DNA of 8,065 bases. Origin: Kiritimatiellales bacterium (lineage in GTDB: Bacteria > Verrucomicrobiota > Kiritimatiellia > Kiritimatiellales > Pontiellaceae). Below are positions 1 through 5,863 of the stretch, piece by piece (within the stretch, counting starts at the first letter, position 1; the number at the start of each line of letters is the position of its first letter). The notes under the pieces were generated by a model. That model saw only the letters and a list, made by a program, of their open reading frames with translations. It was not told the origin of the DNA and did no database searches. The stretch is taken from NCBI GenBank assembly GCA_030630445.1, contig DAOVNC010000150.1, positions 1 through 8,065 on the forward strand. Direction: 5' to 3'. The position numbers and the translations under genes are program-made.

Positions 1-131
1 AGGGAATCATTGTGACGATTGTCGACCTTTCCCCGCACTATTGGTACTTCACCGCCAAGGGTTCCGTCGACGAACTGAAAGCAAACGCCGCCGATATCCG
101 CAAATTCCTCGAATCCATTAAAATCCAATAG
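1..131 (+). CDS. C-terminal end of an unrecognised protein (partial, 5' end outside window)
   Basis: An open frame read from base 3 runs to a TAG at 129-131 and gives 42 residues, starting GIIVTIVDLSPHYWYF and ending ESIKIQ. It has no start in the window. It ends 8 bp before the resB start, and resB has no good ribosome binding site of its own, so the two genes are probably co-transcribed and perhaps translationally coupled. The pattern of an aromatic-rich strand (HYWYFTAKG), then a helix with charged residues (VDELKANAADIRKFLESI) to the end, recalls the tails of small hypothetical or lipoprotein-type proteins that I remember next to resB/ccsA in planctomycete-like genomes. This is memory, not a search, and I assign no function. 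The frame is supported by its codon pattern and by the tight spacing to resB. Confidence 0.7.
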   Translation, partial: GIIVTIVDLSPHYWYFTAKGSVDELKANAADIRKFLESIKIQ

Positions 132-139
132 CAACGCCA

Positions 140-1558
140 ATGATGAATAAACTTATTGATTTTTTCCTGTCGCTGAAGCTGACGGTGGTGTTGCTGGTGC
201 TGAGCATGATTCTTGTGTTTGCCGGGACGCTGGCACAGGTGGACCAAGGCATCTGGACGGTAATGGATCAATATTTCCGTTGTCTGATTGCCCGGATCGA
301 CCTGCATGTGTTTTTCCCGCGCTCGATGGATATTCCCGATGTGTGGATTCCCTTCCCGGGCGGATTCCTAATCGGGTGGCTGTTGGTCATCAACCTAATC
401 ACGGTGCATTGGGCCAACTTTAGAATCCAGGTGGGTGGGGGTCGCAAGATCGCGGGCATTTTATTTCTATTGTTGGGTGTGCTGGTGACTGTCGGCGTAA
501 TGTTTGGTTGGGGTACGGCATCGGTGGCGGCCACGGAGAGCGATGCGTTCTGGCGGGTTTTCCTGCGGCTCGGGCGCGGCACGCTCGCGGCGGGGGTCTT
601 CTACATCGCCTGCCTGCTGCTCTTCCGCAAGCGCGCCGGCATGGTGCTGTTGCATGGCGGTATCCTGTTCCTGCTGATCGGCGAATTTGCCACCGCGCTC
701 TATGCCGTTGAGGCCAGCATGACGATCAAGGAAGGTGAGACCGTTAATTATATCGATCACTCCCAGCAACTGGAACTGTCGTTTACCGATACATCGAATC
801 CCGAGGTCGATACCGTGACGGTGGTGCCCGGTGATGCGCTGAAGGATGGCGCGCTCATCAAGCCCGATGGGCTTCCGTTCGACATTAAGATTAACCACTA
901 CATGATCAACTCGAACAATCCGAAGCCCCTCCAGGGGATTCCGGAACCCCTCCGGAACCGCTATCCGAAATACGAGGGCTACGGCTCTCGCCTCTATGTC
1001 GCCGAACAGCCCGAGGCCAGCGGCGCCACCGGTACGCGCAACGCTCCGGCCGTCGACGTCGAGCTTTTCAATCGCGCTACCGGGGACTCGCTTGGGCGCT
1101 ACATTCTCTCGCTCTGGTTTTATCCAAACTTTGTCAACCGCTCATGGGATATGCCGACCACTTTCAACGTGGACGGAAAAGACTACACGGCCTACTTCCG
1201 CTTCCGTCGCGAATATCTGACTTCACCCGGCGGGAACCCCTATTCGATCAAGCTGCTTGATTTTGTGCATGAAAAATACGAGGGCACGCAAATGCCGAAG
1301 GATTTCGCCAGCCAGATCCTGCTGGTCAACGAAGGCGATGATGTGAACCGCGAGCTGCGCATCTGGATGAACAATCCCCTGCGCTATGCTCGCCGCACGT
1401 TCTACCAATCCGGCTATTTGCCCGATGACAGCGGCACGGTGCTTCAGGTCGTACGCAACGACAGCTGGATGATCCCGTACCTCTCCTGCATGATTGTCTT
1501 TGTCGGCATGGCCGCGCAGTTCATCCAGTCGCTGGGCCGCTATCTGAGGAAACCGTAG
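140..1558 (+). CDS. resB: ResB/CcsB-like cytochrome c biogenesis membrane protein (system II)
   Basis: This is the ResB (CcsB) partner of CcsA in system II cytochrome c maturation, thought to hold apocytochrome while CcsA delivers haem on the outer face of the inner membrane. The 472 residues show hydrophobic segments at about 14-33, 74-91, 104-124, 149-162 and 167-187, a large extracytoplasmic region at about 190-445, and a last membrane helix at 446-464. Family-like landmarks are the early helix SLKLTVVLLVLSMILVFAGT, the membrane His in VLLHGGILFLLIGEF (H172), LDFVHEKYEGTQMPKDFAS (373-391), NNPLRYARRTFYQSGY (411-426) and LQVVRNDSWMIPYL before the final helix. Two adjacent ATGs (140 and 143) could start it. 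There is no clear Shine-Dalgarno, consistent with coupling to the gene ending 8 bp upstream. The stop codon (1556-1558) lies inside the left arm of an inverted repeat. The family call is firm. Confidence 0.92.
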   Translation: MMNKLIDFFLSLKLTVVLLVLSMILVFAGTLAQVDQGIWTVMDQYFRCLIARIDLHVFFPRSMDIPDVWIPFPGGFLIGWLLVINLITVHWANFRIQVGGGRKIAGILFLLLGVLVTVGVMFGWGTASVAATESDAFWRVFLRLGRGTLAAGVFYIACLLLFRKRAGMVLLHGGILFLLIGEFATALYAVEASMTIKEGETVNYIDHSQQLELSFTDTSNPEVDTVTVVPGDALKDGALIKPDGLPFDIKINHYMINSNNPKPLQGIPEPLRNRYPKYEGYGSRLYVAEQPEASGATGTRNAPAVDVELFNRATGDSLGRYILSLWFYPNFVNRSWDMPTTFNVDGKDYTAYFRFRREYLTSPGGNPYSIKLLDFVHEKYEGTQMPKDFASQILLVNEGDDVNRELRIWMNNPLRYARRTFYQSGYLPDDSGTVLQVVRNDSWMIPYLSCMIVFVGMAAQFIQSLGRYLRKP

Positions 1559-1580
1559 ACGGAGCTTCCAGCTCCGTTGG
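1554..1580. repeat. Left arm of inverted repeat pair (REP-like palindrome)
   Basis: This 27-bp arm has a perfect internal hairpin: ACGGAGCT (1559-1566), loop TCC, AGCTCCGT (1570-1577). The whole arm recurs in inverted orientation at 1643-1670 with a single 1-nt insertion. The TAG at 1556-1558 inside it ends resB. The form resembles REP/BIME-type intergenic palindromes, but whether it is multicopy in the genome cannot be seen here. Confidence 0.85.
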
Positions 1581-1642
1581 CATGGGCGAATAATCTTTGG
1601 AGTGAACAATGTGCAAGATAGAAATCAATGTCGGATATCCAG

Positions 1643-1670
1643 CCAAACGGAGCTGGAAGCTCCGTCTACG
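1643..1670. repeat. Right arm of inverted repeat pair (REP-like palindrome)
   Basis: This 28-bp arm is the reverse complement of 1554-1580 apart from one extra A in its CCAAA end. Its own hairpin is ACGGAGCT (1647-1654), loop GGA, AGCTCCGT (1658-1665). The arms are separated by 62 bp (1581-1642). The arm ends immediately before the AGGAGG that serves ccsA. In mRNA the two arms could fold either as two small hairpins or as one long stem of about 27 bp. Confidence 0.85.
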
Positions 1671-1676
1671 AGGAGG
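1671..1676 (+). promoter_or_regulatory. Ribosome binding site that decides the ccsA start
   Basis: A full AGGAGG is followed by six bases (CGCAAG) and then TTG at 1683. The alternative upstream GTG at 1602 has no usable Shine-Dalgarno, and starting there would make the inverted-repeat arm encode 27 non-hydrophobic residues ahead of the N-terminal membrane helix. The TTG start is therefore preferred. Confidence 0.85.
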
Positions 1677-1682
1677 CGCAAG

Positions 1683-3455
1683 TTGAAGCGGTCAATTATC
1701 ACCAACATCATTGTCGTGCTCTTTGCCGTTTGGTTTTTCCAAAGCGGGGCGAAACCGCCGAAGGAAGCCGAGACGGATTTCCAGCTCAATGCCTTTGCGC
1801 ATTTGCCTGTGAAGTTGGAAGGGCGCAAGAAGCCGATCGATACCTTTGCCCGGAACCTGCTGACGGTTTTGTCGGACAAGCAATCGGTTCGTGTCGACGG
1901 CGAAGGGGTTTCGGCGGTCAAATGGCTGCTCGACAATATTTCCGGCCGCCCCGAAGCGATGGACTACAAGGTGTTCCGCATCGAAAACCTCGATGTGCTC
2001 TCCAGCCTCGGGCTTGAGGAGCGCAAGCGGTTCCGCTATTCCTACCGCGAACTCCTGCCGGCGCTCAATACGCTGGATGGCGCGGCGCGTTCGGCTTATG
2101 GCAAAGAGGATCGGCAACGCGATTTGTACGACAAGCAGGTCATGAAGGTGGCGAACAAGATCTACCTCTTCCAGAACGTCATGGCTTCGTTCGAGGATCC
2201 TTCGTCGATCCCGCAAGAGCAGCTGATGGCTACGGCGCAACGCTACATGCGGCTGGAAAACTATTCGATCCCGCTCGTTATTCCTCCCAACTCAGGAAAT
2301 CCGCGCTGGCGGCCGCTGATGAGCACGCTGCTCGCCTCGCATCCAGCCATGAACACCGTGATCGAGGGGCACGATATTTCCGTCGATCCGCTGGCCGTGC
2401 ACATGGGCGTGATGCTTGCGGCGTACCGAACAGGTAATGCCGATCTTTTTAACAACGAGCTGATGGAGTATGGCGCGGTGCTCCAGGCCGACAATCCCGC
2501 CGTGTTTGATAAGCTCGCCTTCGAGGTGTTCTACAACCGCCTCGGTGCATTCATGAAATCGGCGACGCTCTATCTTTTGGTCTTTATCCTCAGCCTGTTC
2601 GGTTGGCTCCTCCGCAAAGAAGGTTTGATCGGCGCAGCGCGTGCACTGATGGTCTGCGCATTTATCCCCCACACCTTCGCCATCATTGCGCGCTGCTTCC
2701 TCTCCGGCTATCCGCCCGTCACCAATCTCTACTCGTCCGCCATCTTCATCGGCTGGGCCGCGGTTGCCGCAGGCATCGTTATTGAGCTGGTCTTTCGGAA
2801 AAAGGCGGCGGGAATGGGGAATCTGGTTGGCGGCATTGCCGGGTTCGCCACGCTGCTGATCGCGCACTTCCTCGCGGGCGACGGCGACACGATGGAGCAG
2901 ATGCGCGCCGTGCTTGATACGCGCTTTTGGCTGGCGACGCATGTGATCACCATCTCCTTCGGCTACATGGCTACGTTTGTGGCCGGCACCATCGGGGTAT
3001 TCTATATCTTCGGCGGCCTTTTCACCCGGCGGTTGGACGAAGAGACCAGCGAAAACCTGTATCGCATGATGTATGGCACCACCTGCTTCGCCCTGCTGCT
3101 CAGCTTTGTCGGCACCGTGCTCGGTGGCCTGTGGGCCGACGATTCGTGGGGGCGCTTCTGGGGCTGGGATCCCAAGGAAAACGGCGCATTGCTCATCGTT
3201 ATTTGGAACGCCATTATGCTACATGCTCGCTATGGGATGATGGTGAAAAATCGCGGATTTGCCGTCATGGCTGTTGCCGGAAACATCGTCACGGCATGGT
3301 CGTGGTTCGGCGTCAACCAGCTCGGCGTCGGCCTGCACTCCTATGGCTTTACCCAGTCCGCCAGCTTCTGGCTGTTGGTCTTTGTGCTAGTTCAGTTTAC
3401 GGTGGTGCTGATTGGGCTCGTTCCGACCCGGCTTTGGAAAAGTTCCAGTTTGTAG
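1683..3455 (+). CDS. ccsA: CcsA-type cytochrome c biogenesis protein (haem handling, system II)
   Basis: This is the haem-handling half of the system II synthase, which exposes haem on the outer side of the inner membrane for ligation to CXXCH motifs. From the TTG start it has 590 residues. An N-terminal helix (about 5-20) is followed by a long soluble region to about 290, with AHLPVKLEGRKKPIDTFAR at 39-57, a motif typical of the long CcsA versions. About eight membrane helices follow. The WWD signature is plain (WGRFWGWDPKE, 489-499). The flanking conserved histidines are H420 (WLATHVITISFGY) and H552 (GLHSYGF), and H330 with GYPPVTNLYSS (342-352) also fits. It follows resB in one apparent operon. 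The gene is intact, and its stop lies 2 bp from the stop of a convergent gene with no terminator between them. The next-best start is GTG 1602 (617 residues). Confidence 0.95.
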   Translation: MKRSIITNIIVVLFAVWFFQSGAKPPKEAETDFQLNAFAHLPVKLEGRKKPIDTFARNLLTVLSDKQSVRVDGEGVSAVKWLLDNISGRPEAMDYKVFRIENLDVLSSLGLEERKRFRYSYRELLPALNTLDGAARSAYGKEDRQRDLYDKQVMKVANKIYLFQNVMASFEDPSSIPQEQLMATAQRYMRLENYSIPLVIPPNSGNPRWRPLMSTLLASHPAMNTVIEGHDISVDPLAVHMGVMLAAYRTGNADLFNNELMEYGAVLQADNPAVFDKLAFEVFYNRLGAFMKSATLYLLVFILSLFGWLLRKEGLIGAARALMVCAFIPHTFAIIARCFLSGYPPVTNLYSSAIFIGWAAVAAGIVIELVFRKKAAGMGNLVGGIAGFATLLIAHFLAGDGDTMEQMRAVLDTRFWLATHVITISFGYMATFVAGTIGVFYIFGGLFTRRLDEETSENLYRMMYGTTCFALLLSFVGTVLGGLWADDSWGRFWGWDPKENGALLIVIWNAIMLHARYGMMVKNRGFAVMAVAGNIVTAWSWFGVNQLGVGLHSYGFTQSASFWLLVFVLVQFTVVLIGLVPTRLWKSSSL

Positions 3456-3457
3456 AT

Positions 3458-4135
3458 CTACCAGAAACGCAGGGGTAGTTTTTGATCCTTGAATTCAAAG
3501 GTTTGCCCGGCGAGATCCTCGCAAATATACACTTCGACGTAGCGGCGGTTCCCTTTGTAGGTGTATTGGGAGTCGTGGATGATGGGAACTTCGGCTAAAC
3601 CATATCGCTCCTCAAGGATCCTTTTAATCAGCTTGCATGTGGCCAGACAGCGTGGATCTTCAGTTTCATGCCGAATCTCGGTTTTATACTTCTGCGTCAC
3701 ACGATCCGCTGAGAAGGGATCGAAGTGATCTTCGTGTACCACCTTGCTGCCATGCTTCTTGAACACAAACTCCAGATTCAATGATTCAACTTCATTGATC
3801 CGGGTGCTGAACAGCTGGATGTATGTGGCTTGGAACATTTTTCCCTCCTCCAAGCTGATGGCAATGTCCTCGAAGGACTTCTGGATCGCGAGGGCCGGGG
3901 TATTGTTCGTATGGGAGGGTATCGATTGCGGGTTGGCGATGGTTTCGTTCCGCTGTTGAAGCTCTTTTTTGAGAGCCGCAATCTCGGCAGATTGCCGTTC
4001 CAGTTGTTCCACCAGCTGCTTGTTTTTATCGCGCAGCTCCAAAAGTTCGCTTTCCGGAGCCGCAGCGACCACGGTGCCGACCCATAGAATAAACCCGAGG
4101 GCGGCACAATACGTTTTGTTTTGTTTATGTTTCAT
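3458..4135 (-). CDS. Secreted coiled-coil protein of unknown function
   Basis: I do not recognise a family. The 225 residues begin with a signal peptide (basic MKHKQNK, hydrophobic core to about 22, likely cleavage after AAA near 26). A coiled-coil segment rich in E, L, K and Q follows at about 28-66, then a Thr/Asn/Pro linker at 67-80 and a globular C-terminal part at about 85-225. That part has three cysteines (C163, C167, C205), of which CLATC could be a disulfide or metal pair but is not a haem motif because no His follows. It ends in PLRFW. The start ATG has an AAGGAAGAG-like site upstream. It lies 29 bp downstream of the AraC-type regulator on the same strand, so the two are probably co-transcribed. 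It converges on ccsA with 2 bp between stops. A periplasmic location is inferred. Confidence 0.85.
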   Translation of the reverse strand: MKHKQNKTYCAALGFILWVGTVVAAAPESELLELRDKNKQLVEQLERQSAEIAALKKELQQRNETIANPQSIPSHTNNTPALAIQKSFEDIAISLEEGKMFQATYIQLFSTRINEVESLNLEFVFKKHGSKVVHEDHFDPFSADRVTQKYKTEIRHETEDPRCLATCKLIKRILEERYGLAEVPIIHDSQYTYKGNRRYVEVYICEDLAGQTFEFKDQKLPLRFW

Positions 4136-4164
4136 AAAGGGCTCTTCCTTTTAATTTATTCGGG

Positions 4165-5160
4165 TCAGGCTGGTACCATTGATTCGCGCCACTGGGTTGG
4201 TGTCTTTCCGGTTCGCTGCTTGAATTTCCGGGCATAATAGCTCGAATCGGCATAGCCAGCTTTCAGGGCAACCTCTTCGATGTTCAATGTGATATCGGTC
4301 AACAGGGTTTTGCTGCGCGCAATGCGTTTCTCTGTGAGGAAGTCGCTAAAGCGTTTGCCGGTGCACCGGTGGAATTCCGAAGAGAAATGATTGGGGGAGA
4401 TGCGCATGGAAGCCGCGACCTCCTCCACGTTGTACGGCATGCCGGGCTGTTCCGTGATTAAATCCGCCGTGATCCGGATCATTTTTTCAATTTTGCTGGT
4501 GGAAATGGATTGTGGTTTAGCGGCGCAATCCGGCGAGGTTGTCGTCAGCTTGTCCACTAGCACTTGGGAGAGATTGTGGTTTCCCGGTCGCGAGGAGAGG
4601 GCTTCTTCTAGACGGGTTTCGATGTAGATCTTAAACTGGATTTCCTTGATGATATCCACGGCCATTTGCATGAATTCGCGCGCGAGCTGGCCGTTGTCGT
4701 CCAATGCGGGCAGGGCGGCATGGGCTTTTTTTAGTTTGCGCAGATTCAAGCCGAGCGTTTTGCCCACCTTGCGAGCCTCATCCCAGCTGGCGTGTTGCTT
4801 GCCGAGGGCTGAAAGACAGCTGCTGACGAGCGCGACCGTTCCGTCCTTTTCGTCCGACAGCGGATGGATCAGGGTTAATGATCCCGCATGGCAGCGATGT
4901 TCGGTTATCCCGCCCCGGCAGGCGGCTATGCTCATCATCACATGGCTCATCCGGCATTGTTTTCCGCCCTGCTCGCTAGTTTTGATTAGGGAGCAGAATT
5001 CCGGCTGATTAATTTTTCCGGGAATGGCCTGCCCCCAATGATCTCCCGCTGGATAAACGATCAGGAATGAAATCCCGCAGCAACGCAGGGCCAATTCGTT
5101 CACTTCCCTGAGCAGGGGATGGTTCAGCGCGCCTGCCCGCAAATTAGGTTCATTACCCAT
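4165..5160 (-). CDS. AraC-family transcription regulator with N-terminal PocR-like sensor domain
   Basis: This is a one-component DNA-binding regulator of 331 residues. The N-terminal part (about 14-125) matches the PocR ligand-binding type: C56 in EFCSLI, C69 in GGKQCRMSH, C81, and C90-H91 in HRCHAGSLTLIHPL. The Cys spacing and the CHAG motif are the main evidence. A linker helix lies at about 155-190. The C-terminal AraC domain at about 224-327 has two helix-turn-helix units (NVEEVAASMRISPNHFSSEF at 244-263 and NIEEVALKAGYADSSYYARK at 293-312) and the family ending FKQRTGKTPTQWR. The start ATG has AGGAAGG (5165-5171) just upstream. PocR domains are proposed to sense small hydrocarbon-like or metabolite ligands, possibly with a bound metal; the ligand here is unknown. 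Likely targets are its own operon with the coiled-coil gene and perhaps the cytochrome genes upstream, but that is inference. Confidence 0.92.
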   Translation of the reverse strand: MGNEPNLRAGALNHPLLREVNELALRCCGISFLIVYPAGDHWGQAIPGKINQPEFCSLIKTSEQGGKQCRMSHVMMSIAACRGGITEHRCHAGSLTLIHPLSDEKDGTVALVSSCLSALGKQHASWDEARKVGKTLGLNLRKLKKAHAALPALDDNGQLAREFMQMAVDIIKEIQFKIYIETRLEEALSSRPGNHNLSQVLVDKLTTTSPDCAAKPQSISTSKIEKMIRITADLITEQPGMPYNVEEVAASMRISPNHFSSEFHRCTGKRFSDFLTEKRIARSKTLLTDITLNIEEVALKAGYADSSYYARKFKQRTGKTPTQWRESMVPA

Positions 5161-5272
5161 AACACCTTCCTGACTAGCATGATCATCATAGTGGCCTTTA
5201 GCTAAAAAGTACTACTCGCTTCACCGTGGAATGTAAAGCGGAATGGTTGGTGACGGAGTGTTGGGGAAGGAT

Positions 5273-5299
5273 AAAAAAAGCCCCGCATTGCGGGGCTTT
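5273..5299 (-). terminator. Rho-independent terminator of the cytochrome operon
   Basis: A perfect 10-bp stem (AAAGCCCCGC at 5277-5286, loop ATT, GCGGGGCTTT at 5290-5299) is followed, on the minus strand, by a run of seven U (the A-run 5273-5279 on plus). It lies 45 bp beyond the stop of the monohaem cytochrome gene and before the AraC-type gene, so it separates those two transcripts. Confidence 0.93.
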
Positions 5300-5308
5300 G
5301 GGAGATCA

Positions 5309-5323
5309 CACGGGAAGCCCGTG
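5309..5323 (-). other. Small hairpin between cytochrome stop and terminator
   Basis: CACGGG (5309-5314), loop AAG, CCCGTG (5318-5323) is a perfect 6-bp stem that lies 21 bp past the cytochrome stop and ahead of the main terminator. It has no U-run, so it is not a terminator itself. It may stabilise the mRNA 3' end. Confidence 0.5.
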
Positions 5324-5344
5324 ACAGGGTTGTGTTTGCGCGTA

Positions 5345-5764
5345 TTACTTTTTCTCGGGTTCTTCAACAACGGGTGTTTTCAGGGTCAACAGCCAGTCCA
5401 CGAGCACTTGGCGCTCCTCGTCTTTGCCCTTGAAGCGCTTCATGTGCTTCTTGCCCTTTTCGGTGGCCACTTTTTTCCGAAGCCACAGGTGCATCCACTC
5501 GGAATCGCGTTTGATGCCTGCACCGGAAAGGTCGGGAGATCCTGCGTCATCATCGTCATCATCCCAGCCATCGTCTTCTTCTTCGGCTTTGGCTTTTACT
5601 GTGGCGCCGATACCCTTGCTTTGAACCGCATGGCACGTCTGGCATTTGTACTTGACGAAGAGTTTGGCGCCCGGACTCTGATCCTGTTCGACGGCCATGG
5701 CACGGCCGACAATAACCAACAGTGCCGCGATCACGAACAAACAAGCTATTCTGATAGTTTTCAT
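5345..5764 (-). CDS. Periplasmic monohaem cytochrome c with poly-Asp insert
   Basis: This is a small class I-like c-type cytochrome of 139 residues. It has a signal peptide (1-24, MKTIRIACLF... ending GRAMA), one haem attachment motif CQTCH at 41-45, and C-terminal segments typical of the fold: LSGAGIKRDSEWMHLWLRKKV (about 79-99) and KKHMKRFKGKDEERQVLVDWL (about 105-125). M108 is the likely sixth haem ligand, with M91 less likely. Between haem and Met there is an unusual acidic stretch, EEEDDGWDDDDDD at 61-73, and the tail is also charged. The start at 5764 is chosen because AGGAG lies 8 bases upstream; a TTG six codons earlier lies on top of that site and is unlikely. It sits 99 bp downstream of the haem-porin gene and ends at a strong terminator. 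A role as electron shuttle between the inner- and outer-membrane cytochromes is inferred. Confidence 0.92.
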   Translation of the reverse strand: MKTIRIACLFVIAALLVIVGRAMAVEQDQSPGAKLFVKYKCQTCHAVQSKGIGATVKAKAEEEDDGWDDDDDDAGSPDLSGAGIKRDSEWMHLWLRKKVATEKGKKHMKRFKGKDEERQVLVDWLLTLKTPVVEEPEKK

Positions 5765-5772
5765 GGTTTCAT

Positions 5773-5777
5773 CTCCT
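5773..5777 (-). promoter_or_regulatory. Ribosome binding site deciding the monohaem cytochrome start
   Basis: AGGAG read on the minus strand, 8 bases ahead of ATG 5764-5762. It excludes the in-frame TTG at 5782-5780, which lies upstream of this site. Confidence 0.85.
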
Positions 5778-5863
5778 AGCAAAGTGCTACTAAACCCCCC
5801 TTGGAAACAAGATCCGGACGTGCAAGCACGCCCGAGTCATGATGGAGGATGAATCCGGTTTGC

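Noticed and set aside
467..898. Minus-strand open frame of 143 codons inside resB
   Set aside because: It is a shadow frame: composition rich in His, Arg and Gln, no recognisable domain, fully inside a firmly identified gene.
1554..1670. CRISPR repeat interpretation of the paired arms
   Set aside because: There are only two copies, in inverted rather than direct orientation, with a 62-bp spacer and no cas genes in the window.
5209..5237. Possible promoter for the AraC-type gene: TTTACA (5232-5237) and TAGTAC (5209-5214) on minus, 17 bases apart
   Set aside because: The -35 is close to consensus but the -10 matches only three of six positions, so it is not strong enough to list as a feature.
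5243..5779. Plus-strand open frame of 178 codons opposite the monohaem cytochrome
   Set aside because: It is the antisense shadow of a gene with a clear signal peptide, CXXCH and ribosome site, and it also runs through the terminator hairpin.
5819..5830. Hairpin CGTGC-AA-GCACG between the haem-porin and monohaem cytochrome genes
   Set aside because: A short stem with a 2-base loop and no U-run; not a terminator, so the two genes are best seen as co-transcribed.
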